DNA of 64,000 nucleotides from an uncultured Lachnospiraceae bacterium (GTDB taxonomy: Bacteria > Bacillota > Clostridia > Lachnospirales > Lachnospiraceae): the NCBI GenBank assembly GCA_947089905.1, contig CAMUMG010000005.1, forward strand, positions 1 to 64,000. Reading direction: 5' to 3'. Shown piece by piece: positions 27,531-36,863 of this stretch (the first letter of the stretch is position 1; every line of letters starts with the position of its first letter). Below the pieces are notes generated by a model, which had not been told where the DNA came from, made no database searches, and saw only the letters and a list, made by a program, of their open reading frames with translations. Made by a program: the position numbers and the translations under genes.

Positions 27531-27926
27531 TCATGAAATTAAATTTAGTTTTCTTAATACATGTTCGAATTTTTTCTGATCTATTGGTTTTCCTGCATAG
27601 GCAGTACAACCTAATTCAAATGCTTTTGTTACATTTCTTCCTTCATTTAACGCAGTTGTCATAATAATTTTGGTACGCTTTTCTTCTGGAATTCCTCTTT
27701 CCTTTTCAATATCACGAATTGTTTTTAGTGCCTGATATCCTCCAAGAACGGGCATCATAATATCCAAACAAACTAAATCATACCCTTCATCTGCTTCTAA
27801 TGCCATAGTAAACGCATCTACGGCTTCCATACCATCTACAGTAACATCACATTCTCCATACTTTGACAGAAATCTCAACATAAATTTTCTACTGGCAAAA
27901 TCATCCTCTGCGATTAATATCTTCAT
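27531..27926 (-). CDS. Stand-alone CheY-like receiver protein
   Basis: A 131-residue single receiver domain with no output domain: acidic pair MKILIAEDD, phospho-acceptor Asp in LVCLDIMMP, a Thr in IIMTTAL and Lys in AGKPIDQKKF. The insertion RDIEKERGIPEEKRTK is often seen in response regulators that interact with other signalling proteins. The ATG at 27926 has GAGG 4-5 bases upstream; an earlier in-frame ATG lacks a site. No kinase or chemotaxis gene is adjacent, so its partner is unknown. Confidence 0.85.
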   Translation of the reverse strand: MKILIAEDDFASRKFMLRFLSKYGECDVTVDGMEAVDAFTMALEADEGYDLVCLDIMMPVLGGYQALKTIRDIEKERGIPEEKRTKIIMTTALNEGRNVTKAFELGCTAYAGKPIDQKKFEHVLRKLNLIS

Positions 27927-28078
27927 GTTTCCTCTCATTCCGCCGTTTTAACGGCTTTCTAATCTAAACGGAATATTTAAAAGCTGATATACTTTTTGAG
28001 CAATCATCCTGAGTCCAATCTGATACTTTACTGCCCCTGCCAGAAAAAGCTTTCTTTCGCTTTACACTCCACTTGACT

Positions 28079-29140
28079 CTAAATTACTTTAATATACTTT
28101 TCTAAAAAATCTAAAAAAACATCCATTTCCTGATCTGTGCCGATCGTAACTCTCAAATAATTTTCTATCCTCTCCTTTTCAAAATATCGTACAAAGATAT
28201 GTTGTTTTCGCAGTGCTTCAAATAGTTCTTTTGCCTGCCATTTAGGATGTTTTAAGAATAAAAAATTTGTTTTAGAATCTGGACATAAAAATCCTAATTC
28301 TTTCACTCTTTCTTTTACACGTTCTCTTGTCGTAATCACTTTTTGAATACATTCCTTAAAATAAGTATCCTCCTTTAAAATTTCTGTTCCAATTTTAATA
28401 CTAAGAGGATTCATTGTATAAGAATTAAAGGAATATTTTACTTGATTAAGTGCCTCAATTAATCTCTCACTTCCGACTGCAAATCCAATTCTCATTCCTG
28501 CCATAGAACGAGATTTTGAAAAGGTCTGTACAACAAGAAGATTATCATACCTTTCTAGTAGTGGTATTGATGAGACTGCACCAAAATCCACATAAGCCTC
28601 ATCTACGATGACAACACTTTCCTGATTCTTTTTTATAATCTCTTCTATAAAATCTATCTCTTTTGCAATAGAAGTTGGAGCATTGGGATTAGCAAGAACA
28701 ATTCCTCCATTTGGAGAGAAATAATCCTGCATTACTATCTGAAACTCGGAATCTAATTTCTTTTTTTGATATGGGATTTCAAATAACTGTGCCCATACCT
28801 CATAAAAAGAATATGTCAAATCTGGAAAGAAAATTGGTATTTTGGAATGAAAAAATGTTAAAAATGCCATTGCCAATACATCATCTGAACCAACTCCAAC
28901 GAAAATTTGTGATGGTTTGACTTTATAATATTTAGCTAAAGCACAAACCAGCTCCGATGCCGCAGGATCAGGGTATCTTCTAAGAATATCATAAGAAAAT
29001 TCCTGTAAAAGCTGTTTTACTTTCGGTGCTGGGGGATAGGGATTTTCATTTGTATTTAATTTTATCATATCTGAAAAATTTGGCTGTTCACCTGGAACAT
29101 ATGGCTCAACACTTCGAATATTTTTTTCCCATAGTCGCAT
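28079..29140 (-). CDS. hisC: Histidinol-phosphate aminotransferase
   Basis: A 353-residue class I/II PLP aminotransferase. It begins WEKNIRSVEPYVPGEQP, the HisC signature, with NTNENPYPP, then VGVGSDDVL, the NPNAPTS motif and the PLP lysine in SKSRSMAGMRIG. It converts imidazole acetol-phosphate to histidinol phosphate; family members may also act on aromatic amino acids. The ATG at 29140 follows AGGAGGGGATTT; the longer frame adds 14 residues without a site. It is 16 bases after another aminotransferase gene and likely co-transcribed. No other his genes are near. Confidence 0.88.
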   Translation of the reverse strand: MRLWEKNIRSVEPYVPGEQPNFSDMIKLNTNENPYPPAPKVKQLLQEFSYDILRRYPDPAASELVCALAKYYKVKPSQIFVGVGSDDVLAMAFLTFFHSKIPIFFPDLTYSFYEVWAQLFEIPYQKKKLDSEFQIVMQDYFSPNGGIVLANPNAPTSIAKEIDFIEEIIKKNQESVVIVDEAYVDFGAVSSIPLLERYDNLLVVQTFSKSRSMAGMRIGFAVGSERLIEALNQVKYSFNSYTMNPLSIKIGTEILKEDTYFKECIQKVITTRERVKERVKELGFLCPDSKTNFLFLKHPKWQAKELFEALRKQHIFVRYFEKERIENYLRVTIGTDQEMDVFLDFLEKYIKVI

Positions 29141-29156
29141 AAATCCCCTCCTTTCT

Positions 29157-30347
29157 TTAGTATATGCCATATTCTTTTGCAAGTTTTAAAAATGCTGGCA
29201 AAGATCGTTCTATCATCTTTGGATCGACACAATATGCAGTTCTTACATATCCAGAGCAATGAAAGGAACTGCCTGGAACAAGCAAGAGATGATGTCTTTT
29301 TGCATGTTCTACAAAAGCTAAATCATCTGGTTCAAATGTCTTTATAAATAAGTAAAATGCTCCTTGTGGCTTAATACACTCATATCCATACGAAGATAAT
29401 GCCCCATATAGCATCTGTCGGTTCCTATCATATTCCTCTATTGGAACTTTTTCATTTAAACATTCTGCTACTACTCTCTGCATTAAAGATGGAGCATTGA
29501 CAAAACCCAAAATTCGGTTTGCTACATTAACTGCTGATAAAATTTCTTCTGTATCATCTAATTCATCTGGTAAAACTAAATATCCAATTCGTTCTCCTGG
29601 AAGAGAAAGGGATTTACTAAAGGAATATCCTATAATCGTATTTCGGTAATACTTTGTCACATATGGAACTTCTATATCATCATAGACTAATTCTCTATAT
29701 GGCTCGTCTGAAATTAAGTAAATACTTGTTCCAAATTCTTTTTGTTTATTCTCTAAAACTTCTGCAAGCCCAAGAAGTGTTTCTTTAGAATATACTACTC
29801 CTGTTGGGTTATTTGGAGTATTGATAATAACTGCTTTTGTTTTTTCATTCAGTTGTTTTTCAAACTCCAAAAGATTCGGTTGGAAACTCGGAAAATTAGG
29901 AGGTACTACTTTTAAAATTCCATCAAAATTTTCAACATAATTTTTATATTCCCCAAAAAATGGAGCAAATACGACTACTTCATCTTTTGGATTTAGCAAT
30001 GTCTTAAGTACTACATTAAGCCCTCCTGCTGCTCCTACTGTCATTATAATATTTTTATAAGAAAACTCAGTTGAAAATTTCTTATTTAAAGAAAGTGCAA
30101 TTTTATCTCGAACATCTTCATAACCTGAATTATTCATATATCCATGTACTAAATTTGGACTTTCTTTACACAAAATTCGTTCTATTGTTGTCTTTACCGC
30201 CTTGGGAGGTTCAACACTTGGATTTCCTAAACTAAAATCGTAGACATTTTCTTCTCCATAAAGCTTTGCCATCTTTTTTCCTTCTTCAAACATCGCCCGA
30301 ATGACAGAGCTTGTCTGAACAAAAGATTTCATCTTATTTGATATCAT
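29157..30347 (-). CDS. Class I PLP aminotransferase, AspB-like
   Basis: A 396-residue aminotransferase. It has the substrate loop FSLGNPSVEPP, TVGAAGGLNVVLKTLL, the conserved NTPNNPTG, SDEPYRELVYDD and the PLP lysine in SFSKSLSLPGERIGYL. Sequence alone does not fix the substrate: aspartate or another amino acid. The ATG at 30347 is preceded by ATGAGGTTAAAA, in which GAGG is the ribosome site; the upstream ATG in that site is in frame. It lies 45 bases after the zinc-ribbon gene and before hisC. Confidence 0.88.
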   Translation of the reverse strand: MISNKMKSFVQTSSVIRAMFEEGKKMAKLYGEENVYDFSLGNPSVEPPKAVKTTIERILCKESPNLVHGYMNNSGYEDVRDKIALSLNKKFSTEFSYKNIIMTVGAAGGLNVVLKTLLNPKDEVVVFAPFFGEYKNYVENFDGILKVVPPNFPSFQPNLLEFEKQLNEKTKAVIINTPNNPTGVVYSKETLLGLAEVLENKQKEFGTSIYLISDEPYRELVYDDIEVPYVTKYYRNTIIGYSFSKSLSLPGERIGYLVLPDELDDTEEILSAVNVANRILGFVNAPSLMQRVVAECLNEKVPIEEYDRNRQMLYGALSSYGYECIKPQGAFYLFIKTFEPDDLAFVEHAKRHHLLLVPGSSFHCSGYVRTAYCVDPKMIERSLPAFLKLAKEYGIY

Positions 30348-30392
30348 TTTTAACCTCATTTCTGTCCGAATTTTTACATTGTACAAAATTTT

Positions 30393-30653
30393 TTATAAAT
30401 TTCGCAAATCTCCACCACATTTATCGCAAAAATCCAGTCCTTCCCAAGTAATTCCCCCACAATCTGGACAAATAATTTTTTCTGGAAGGATCTCTCGTTC
30501 TAAAATTTCATACTCTCCATTTTCCATTCGCTCCTCTTGAGCTTCTTTTTTATAAACTGTAGAAATTTCTTTCTTTTCTACTTTTTGTTCCAATACTTTC
30601 GCATCTACCTGTTGCATTGGAAATAATTTCTTCATTCCATTCATTAGTGACAT
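30393..30653 (-). CDS. Small zinc-ribbon protein
   Basis: An 86-residue protein with a C-terminal zinc ribbon: IICPDCGG, then FCDKCGG, a CxxC-x12-CxxC arrangement. The first 55 residues are charged and lysine/glutamate-rich with no known fold. The ATG at 30653 has AGAGG about 10 bases upstream; the frame is open further but without a site. It leads a likely operon with two aminotransferase genes. The function is not known. Confidence 0.65.
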   Translation of the reverse strand: MSLMNGMKKLFPMQQVDAKVLEQKVEKKEISTVYKKEAQEERMENGEYEILEREILPEKIICPDCGGITWEGLDFCDKCGGDLRNL

Positions 30654-30779
30654 ATCTATTCGACCTCTCGTTATAATAGATCCCCTCTTCTGTATCATAT
30701 CATGTCCCGCTTCTTGTGTCAAACGTTCCTCACGACAAACACAGGACAAACGCATGAATCTATTTTTATTAGAAATCTG

Positions 30780-30828
30780 AAAGCAGAATATCGAAAAATT
30801 TTTCTATTATTTTTGGATATTCTGCTTT
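30780..30828. terminator. Terminator after the subtilase gene
   Basis: AAAGCAGAATATC (30780-30792) and GATATTCTGCTTT (30816-30828) form a 13-bp stem. The right side continues into TTTT on the plus strand. On the minus strand the tail is less T-rich. It lies in the gap between the subtilase and zinc-ribbon genes, both on the minus strand. Confidence 0.6.
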
Positions 30829-30883
30829 TTAGATTTTTTATTTTTGCATTTAATATAAATATTGTCTATTGTAACTTTTATTT

Positions 30884-32629
30884 TCACGTTACTCTTATAT
30901 CAAATGTTGTATTTCTAAGTTGTTCAAACGCATTATAAACATCAAGTGTTCCATATCCCCATTCTGGATTTGGATACTCTCTTCCTCCTCTATTTGCTCC
31001 TCGCACCAAAAGAACACGAATATTTGTTGAAGACATAGTAAGTTGATTTTCTTCAACGATCCCCCACTGCATTAATAATGCTGCTGCTCCTGCTACATGT
31101 GCTGCTGCAATACTTGTACCGGTGCGTCTTACAAACTCTCCATTTACTCCTGGTCCTTCTACATTTACTGCTGGTGCTGCCAGATCTGGTTTTATACATC
31201 CATTTCTTGTATAGCCTCTGCCAGAATGAATATAAATTGCTCCACTTACATGATCGTACCCTGCTACTGTGATAGGCAAAGAAGTATTTCCTGGATCAGT
31301 GATTGTAATATTGGGATCAGGTTCTAAAAAATACACCTCTCCCCATAAAAATTCTTGTATAGGAAGCCACATATCAAAATATCCCTTTACATTTCTTCTT
31401 GGATAACATCGTAGTGTCCAAATACCTGCTGCTGGGCGTTCGAATCGAAGCAAAATTAATTGATCTCCACTAAACATTCCTGTACTGATAGCATCTGCAA
31501 AAACGATAGTTCGATCAAACAAAAAGCGAATTTCTTCATTTTCATCTTCTCGTTGACCAACTCGAATTGAAACTTCTCCGCTTGGAGATATGATTTCTAA
31601 ATAATACTGCTGAAGTTTTCCAGCCCAAAATTCTAAAGAAAAGCCTTGAATATTTGCTCCAACTCGCATCTCTACATCTTTAAATCTCTCCGAGTCTCTG
31701 TCTACATATCTATAATGTGTTCGATATCCGGCCTCGTTTCCAGATGCTGTTACAACACAGATCCAATTTGTATCTGCAATATCGTTTAAAACCTGATCCA
31801 AAACACCACTTCCATCATGTCCGCCCATATTGGTTCCAAGATTGATACAGATAATCATAGGTTTTAGTTCTCTTCTTACCACATCTAATAAATAGCGGAT
31901 CCCAAGTGCAATATCATTTTCCTGAAAACATTCTGCATCTTCTCGAATAAAATAATATTCTCTTACCAATCGTTTTGCAGGTTTTAGTTTTACCATAACA
32001 ATTTCCGATAAAGGAGCTGCTCCTGTAAAATCATGTTCTTGATCATTATTTCCGGCAGCAATTCCTGCCATAAACGTTCCATGTCCAGATTCGTCTTGTG
32101 TAGGAACAATAGAAAGTGGATCTTGTGATTGTAATGCTCTATTGATTTCCTCTCTTTTATATTCTGTTCCATAATAAAGTCTAGGAGGAGGAGTTCCAGT
32201 TTGTATTGTTTGATCCCAAATAGAAACAATACGAGACGTTCCATCCGCATAGCGAAATAACTCATTTGTATAATCAATACCAGTATCTATAAAACCGATT
32301 AATACTCCCTGTCCTAATAAATCTAGGTATGGCTGTCTATGAACTCTATTAATTCCTGCTGCTTCCATACTAGAACGATCTTGAAGTGTAAAACATCTTG
32401 GAAATGCTGGATATCGATATTTTCTTTGACGAAACTCTCTTTGTTCCGTTTCAGAAAGCTTATAATATAAAACAGCAAATTTTGAGTTAATTACTTCAAT
32501 ACAATCTGGTTGAAATCGTTCTTGTGCTAACTCTATACCACCGTCAAACCGAATAAAATAATCTCCTGTACTCTCTGATAAAATTATTTCCCGACAGTCT
32601 TTTTCTTCATTTTGCTGCATCTGTACCAT
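30884..32629 (-). CDS. Subtilisin-like (S8) serine protease, Csp-like
   Basis: A 581-residue S8 protease with the full triad: D115 in GFIDTGIDY, H183 in DESGHGTFMAGIAAG and S506 in GTSIAAAHVAGAAAL. The layout matches the clostridial CspA/B/C family, including a ~200-residue beta-rich insertion between His and Ser that forms a jellyroll domain in CspB. There is no signal peptide. In some clostridia Csp proteases process the cortex hydrolase SleC during germination. Others of this group are of unknown role. The ATG at 32629 has a weak site (GCAGG) that lies in a hairpin. Confidence 0.87.
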   Translation of the reverse strand: MVQMQQNEEKDCREIILSESTGDYFIRFDGGIELAQERFQPDCIEVINSKFAVLYYKLSETEQREFRQRKYRYPAFPRCFTLQDRSSMEAAGINRVHRQPYLDLLGQGVLIGFIDTGIDYTNELFRYADGTSRIVSIWDQTIQTGTPPPRLYYGTEYKREEINRALQSQDPLSIVPTQDESGHGTFMAGIAAGNNDQEHDFTGAAPLSEIVMVKLKPAKRLVREYYFIREDAECFQENDIALGIRYLLDVVRRELKPMIICINLGTNMGGHDGSGVLDQVLNDIADTNWICVVTASGNEAGYRTHYRYVDRDSERFKDVEMRVGANIQGFSLEFWAGKLQQYYLEIISPSGEVSIRVGQREDENEEIRFLFDRTIVFADAISTGMFSGDQLILLRFERPAAGIWTLRCYPRRNVKGYFDMWLPIQEFLWGEVYFLEPDPNITITDPGNTSLPITVAGYDHVSGAIYIHSGRGYTRNGCIKPDLAAPAVNVEGPGVNGEFVRRTGTSIAAAHVAGAAALLMQWGIVEENQLTMSSTNIRVLLVRGANRGGREYPNPEWGYGTLDVYNAFEQLRNTTFDIRVT

Positions 32630-32632
32630 AAG

Positions 32633-32672
32633 AAAACCTGCATTCTATTTTTTATAAAGATATGCAGGTTTT
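32633..32672 (-). terminator. Hairpin between the C39-like gene and the subtilase
   Basis: AAAACCTGCAT (32633-32643) and ATGCAGGTTTT (32662-32672) pair perfectly over 11 bp. On the minus strand the stem is followed by TTTTCTT, so it can terminate. The second arm also holds the GCAGG ribosome site of the subtilase gene. Confidence 0.65.
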
Positions 32673-32679
32673 TTTCTAC

Positions 32680-33624
32680 CTATTCAGATGTTGTTTTTGA
32701 AATTATCCAAAACGGACCATTTGCCGCTGCCCATGTCTTAGCTTCCTCTATAATGGTAGCAAGCTCCCATGTCTTATCTGTTCGATCCTGACTTGCAGGA
32801 TCTGCTACTAAAACCTTTCCATCCTCTGTTAAACCTCTTAATACAATAAAATGTCCACTTTGTGTAAACTGTCCCTTTCCCATAAGGGCAACAACAAACT
32901 TTCCATCTTCTAATGCTTTCTTTAATTTTGCAGAAGCTTGTGCTGTATTCTCCACTCCCTCTGCCTCTAATCCAAATGCTTTTGCTGCATCTGGAATCAG
33001 AGAATGAAGAGAACCACTCTTATCAAACCAATATCCATTATTCTTTGCCCATGTACTCATTTGAACCGGATCAATTCGAATATCTGTCAAACTAGAAATC
33101 ACAATAGACATACAGGTTGGTCCACACGCATACTTTGCAATTGTATCTGTTCCACCATAATACTTTTCTGCCCATCGCTCATCTATCTGTAAATAAAAGT
33201 ATGTATCCAGCCCTCCATCTCCTGTCATCCAGTTTCCTTCTTGAGCTAATGGAAGAGTAGAAAGAAAAGCAGCTACACTTTCTGTTACATTTTCATAGGA
33301 AGTTGTAGGAATACTCCCAGTTGTCCCATTTGGATCGCTTATATCTGGGTTTCCTATGTCTGGATCTGTTCCTATTGGATCTATTCCTGTTGGAGCATTT
33401 CCATTCGGATCTGCTATACTTGGATCTGTTATGGTTGGATTATTATTATCATCTGAGTCTGGAAATGCTATTTGATCTACAATTTGATGCTCTTGCTGCA
33501 TTGCAAAAGCCATCTTATCTTCTTTTGTATTCGTTTCTTTAAGACGATTACATCCGGCTGTTATAAGCAGCATTGTCATACATACTACTAAAATACAAAA
33601 TCTTTTACTTCTGCTTTTTTTCAT
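32680..33624 (-). CDS. C39-like peptidase lipoprotein
   Basis: A 314-residue predicted lipoprotein: lysine-rich start, hydrophobic core and lipobox LITAGC. A linker of about 60 residues is rich in Asp-Pro and Gly (DPSIADPNG, GTDPDIGNPD). The C-terminal ~180 residues look like a Peptidase_C39_2 domain: WAEKYYGG, the Cys in YACGPTCMSI, the His in SGHFIVLRG and the Asp in VADPAS. Such domains cut peptides or peptidoglycan-linked substrates outside the cell. The ATG at 33624 follows TAG-ATGAGGTTAAAA; the TAG is the stop of the ClpX-like gene, so the two genes are coupled. Confidence 0.8.
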   Translation of the reverse strand: MKKSRSKRFCILVVCMTMLLITAGCNRLKETNTKEDKMAFAMQQEHQIVDQIAFPDSDDNNNPTITDPSIADPNGNAPTGIDPIGTDPDIGNPDISDPNGTTGSIPTTSYENVTESVAAFLSTLPLAQEGNWMTGDGGLDTYFYLQIDERWAEKYYGGTDTIAKYACGPTCMSIVISSLTDIRIDPVQMSTWAKNNGYWFDKSGSLHSLIPDAAKAFGLEAEGVENTAQASAKLKKALEDGKFVVALMGKGQFTQSGHFIVLRGLTEDGKVLVADPASQDRTDKTWELATIIEEAKTWAAANGPFWIISKTTSE

Positions 33625-33636
33625 TTTTAACCTCAT

Positions 33637-35049
33637 CTATCCTTCCATTCCAGCAGCAGTTCCAATGCGGGGAATTCCTGCTGTTTTCCTTATTTCAATC
33701 ACTGGTCCTCCTTTATGTTCCAAATAGTCTTTTGTAATAGTTACTCTTCCAATGTTTTCGTCTTTTGGAATCTCATACATAATATCTAACATAAACTCTT
33801 CGATAATTGCTCTCAGTGCTCTAGCACCCATCTTCTTTTCTAACGCCTTTTCTGCAATTACTTCTAGGGCATCCTCATCAAATAATAATTCTACTTCATC
33901 CATCTCTAACAATCTCTTATACTGCTTTAAAATTGCATTTTTCGGTTTACACAAAATATCGATCAGCATTTCTTTTGTCAGTCCTTGTAGTGTAAAAACA
34001 ACTGGAAGTCTACCTAAAAATTCTGGTATCATCCCAAACTCTCTTAAATCATCTACTGTAACATATTGAAGCAGATTCTTTTCATTGTCATATTTGTCTT
34101 TTAAATCTGCAAAAAAACCCATAGACGACTTTTTATTTAGTCTGGTCTTTATAATATTTTCTAAATCTGGGAATGCTCCTCCACAGATAAATAAAATATC
34201 CTTTGTATTTACTGTAGTCAAAGGAACCATTGCATTTTTATTAGTAGCTCCTACTGGAACTTCTACTTCACTTCCCTCTAAGAGCTTGAGTAAACCCTGC
34301 TGAACAGATTCTCCACTCACATCTCTGCTATTGGTATTTCTTTTTTTTGCTATCTTATCAATCTCGTCGATAAATATAATTCCATGTTCTGCTTTTTCTA
34401 CATCATTATCCGCTGCTGCCAATAATTTAGAAATTACACTTTCTACATCATCTCCAATATATCCTGCTTCTGTTAACGAAGTTGCATCTGTAATTGCAAG
34501 TGGAACATTTAATAGTTTTGCTAAGGTTCGAACCAGATATGTTTTACCACATCCTGTCGGTCCAATCATAAGCATATTTGATTTTTCAATCTCCACGGAT
34601 TCTTTGGATGAGTTTTCTTCTGACATAACACGTTTATAATGATTATAAACCGCAACTGAGATTACTTTTTTAGCATAATCCTGTCCAATAATAAATTCAT
34701 CTAATTCTCCTTTGATGATATGCGGTGCAGGTATCTTTTTAATATCTAACTTCCCTTGCACATCTTTTGCTTCTTTTGTTGCCTCTTTTGGTTGTTTTTT
34801 CTTTACTTTTTGATTTTGGTAATCTTGTGAAGGAAACATAAAATTAAGCATTGCTGGATTCATTGGCATCTCAAATGAAGAATTTGTCCCATTCTTATTG
34901 ATCATATCAAAGGTTTTCTGCATACAATCTTGACAGATACTAATATTATTTGGGATATGGATCATTCTTCCTGCTTTGCTCTCTGGTCGTTTACATAAAT
35001 AACAGATTTCTTCGTATTTTTTTTCTTCTCTATCCTTTTCCTCACTCAT
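33637..35049 (-). CDS. ClpX-like AAA+ unfoldase (second copy)
   Basis: A 470-residue protein with a ClpX layout: zinc finger C16-C19-C39-C42, a ~50-residue Lys-rich insertion, then Walker A GPTGCGKTYL, pore loop GYIGDD, Walker B IIFIDEIDKIAKK and sensor residues in ARALRAIIEEFMLDIMYEIP. The usual IGF loop that docks ClpP reads MGF (KSSMGFFADLK), so ClpP binding is plausible but altered. A more canonical clpX ends at the right edge of this window, so this is a paralogue. It is in an operon with the C39-like lipoprotein; its substrate is unknown. The ATG at 35049 is set by GAGG; the in-frame ATG upstream lies within that site. Confidence 0.88.
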   Translation of the reverse strand: MSEEKDREEKKYEEICYLCKRPESKAGRMIHIPNNISICQDCMQKTFDMINKNGTNSSFEMPMNPAMLNFMFPSQDYQNQKVKKKQPKEATKEAKDVQGKLDIKKIPAPHIIKGELDEFIIGQDYAKKVISVAVYNHYKRVMSEENSSKESVEIEKSNMLMIGPTGCGKTYLVRTLAKLLNVPLAITDATSLTEAGYIGDDVESVISKLLAAADNDVEKAEHGIIFIDEIDKIAKKRNTNSRDVSGESVQQGLLKLLEGSEVEVPVGATNKNAMVPLTTVNTKDILFICGGAFPDLENIIKTRLNKKSSMGFFADLKDKYDNEKNLLQYVTVDDLREFGMIPEFLGRLPVVFTLQGLTKEMLIDILCKPKNAILKQYKRLLEMDEVELLFDEDALEVIAEKALEKKMGARALRAIIEEFMLDIMYEIPKDENIGRVTITKDYLEHKGGPVIEIRKTAGIPRIGTAAGMEG

Positions 35050-35072
35050 TTTTCTCCTCATTTCTGTGTGAC

Positions 35073-35101
35073 TTTTTATTTTGTAAAATAATATATATCA
35101 A
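35073..35101 (-). promoter_or_regulatory. Promoter of the ClpX-like operon
   Basis: Minus-strand TTGATA (35096-35101), 17 bases, then TAAAAA (35073-35078). The predicted start is near 35066, leaving only about 17 bases of leader before the ATG. It abuts the terminator of the upstream gene. Confidence 0.55.
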
Positions 35102-35122
35102 GTCTGTGGATATCACACAGAC
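35102..35122 (-). terminator. Terminator of the sugar transferase gene
   Basis: GTCTGTG and CACAGAC surround a 7-base loop. On the minus strand the tail is TTGATATATATTATTTT. It lies 13 bases after the stop at 35136. Confidence 0.65.
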
Positions 35123-35135
35123 ACAAACTTGTATT

Positions 35136-36560
35136 TTAATATGCGTTCTTATTGATAAATCCTTTGAATATAGTCAAAAACAATATTTTCATATCTAATC
35201 CAATTGTCCAATTTTCAATATAATATAAATCACAATCAATTCTTTTTCGAATTGAAGTATCTCCTCTATAACCATTGACTTGTGCCCATCCTGTCATTCC
35301 TGGTCGTACCTGATGTTTTATCATATAACGTGGCACTTCTTCTTTAAACTTCTCTACAAAAAATGGGCGTTCTGGTCTTGGACCAATTAAACTCATATTT
35401 CCAATTAAAACATTAAATAATTGAGGAAGTTCATCAATACTTGTCTGTCTAATAATCCTTCCAATCTTTGTTACTCTTGGATCATGTTTTGTTGTCCATG
35501 CACTTTTTTCCTTTCCTTCACTTTGTACTTCCATAGAACGAAATTTATACATTTTAAATTCTTTATTGTGTAATCCCACCCGAATCTGAGAAAAAATAAT
35601 AGGTCCTGGCGAGGTCGCCTTAATAATAATTGCTACAATTAACATAGGAATTGCAGCAATCATTAAACAAATCACTGCCCCTAAAACATCCATACATCGT
35701 TTTAAAAATCGGTTGAATAAATTACTTAAAGGAACATTTCGAATATTAATTACAGGAAGCCCGTCCATATCTTCCATAACCGGAATCGTTGGTATAATTT
35801 CATGGTAATCCGGAATTAATTTTGTATGAACACCCGATTTTTCACAGATACCAACTAAATGTTTTAATTTTGAATATTCATCGATACTAAGTGTTATCGC
35901 AATTTCATCAAAATCATTTTTATCTAAAAAAGTCTGTAATTCTGCTGTTGTACCTACAACAGACACTTTTTTATATCGAGTTCCTAAAACCATTGTATCA
36001 TCCAAAATACCATAAATATGATATCCCCACTCTGGATTTGTCATAATCCGATCAATATATCCCTCTGCTGTATAACTATATCCTATCATTAAAATATGTT
36101 TTTGATTTAATCCCTTTCGTCGAAAATGCCCTAAAACTCCTGAAATAATTTCTCTATAAACTGTCTGTGCTAAAAAGTTTGTAGAAAAAAATATCCCTAA
36201 AAATCCTCTTGATATATCTATTTCCTTTGTCCAGAATAAATACGCTATATAAATTAAAATACTTAACATGCCTCCGGTAAAGAGCAAAAATAATTCTTTT
36301 TGTCTACTACTTCTTGCTCGCTGTTTATATACACCACAGATTGAAAAAGATACTAAAAATGCCGGAATCATTGCCCATAGATACTTAATATACACAAAGA
36401 AAGGATAATATCTTTCATTTTCTCCCAGTTGAAACATGGAATATTTCTGTAAAACAAAAAAACGTAAATAATATGACCCACTATAACATATAACAATAAG
36501 AAAAAGATCTAAAAACATATAGAGTCGGTTGATCAATTTTTCATTTCTTCTCATATTCAT
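35136..36560 (-). CDS. Polyprenyl glycosylphosphotransferase (WcaJ/WbaP-type)
   Basis: A 474-residue membrane enzyme that starts a surface polysaccharide by moving a sugar-1-phosphate onto undecaprenyl phosphate. Four N-terminal helices (~10-120) are followed by a Rossmann-like CoA-binding_3 domain (HILMIGYSYTAEGYIDRIM) and one more helix. The catalytic bacterial sugar transferase domain has PGPIIFSQIRVG, YKFRSM, TKIGRIIRQTSIDELPQL, GNMSLIGPRPERP and RPGMTGWAQVNGYRG. The sugar cannot be told from sequence. It stands alone, with no polysaccharide cluster next to it. Confidence 0.93.
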   Translation of the reverse strand: MNMRRNEKLINRLYMFLDLFLIVICYSGSYYLRFFVLQKYSMFQLGENERYYPFFVYIKYLWAMIPAFLVSFSICGVYKQRARSSRQKELFLLFTGGMLSILIYIAYLFWTKEIDISRGFLGIFFSTNFLAQTVYREIISGVLGHFRRKGLNQKHILMIGYSYTAEGYIDRIMTNPEWGYHIYGILDDTMVLGTRYKKVSVVGTTAELQTFLDKNDFDEIAITLSIDEYSKLKHLVGICEKSGVHTKLIPDYHEIIPTIPVMEDMDGLPVINIRNVPLSNLFNRFLKRCMDVLGAVICLMIAAIPMLIVAIIIKATSPGPIIFSQIRVGLHNKEFKMYKFRSMEVQSEGKEKSAWTTKHDPRVTKIGRIIRQTSIDELPQLFNVLIGNMSLIGPRPERPFFVEKFKEEVPRYMIKHQVRPGMTGWAQVNGYRGDTSIRKRIDCDLYYIENWTIGLDMKILFLTIFKGFINKNAY

Positions 36561-36863
36561 ATCGTAAAACCTCTCTTTACGACTTTATTTATCATACCTT
36601 ATTTTAAAATAATACACAATTAGCAATTTCTTAATTTTTTCATAAATTCTTTGTAGTATATCATCAAAAGTCTATATTTACGAAATTTTTAAATAATTTT
36701 TCACAGACTTATCACAATCACTTGATACACTGATTTTCAGAAACAAGAAAAAGCACTTAACAAGATTATATCCAAATCTTTCAATTATGCAAGTATAAAA
36801 TTTAAAAATTACATTTCCTGCAAACAAGATAGTGTAAATTGAAATATAGAAAGGAGTATTTTT
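36561..36863. other. Divergent intergenic region
   Basis: These 303 AT-rich bases hold the start regions of the sugar transferase (minus) and the HtrA-type gene (plus). A TATAAA lies at 36794-36799 and AGAAAGGAG precedes the plus-strand ATG. I see no confident full promoter, repeat or small gene. Confidence 0.4.

Noticed and set aside
33312-33470. Asp-Pro/Gly repeats of the C39 lipoprotein considered as a CRISPR-like or phase-variable DNA repeat
   Set aside because: The repeats are imperfect at DNA level and short; they read in frame as a protein linker.
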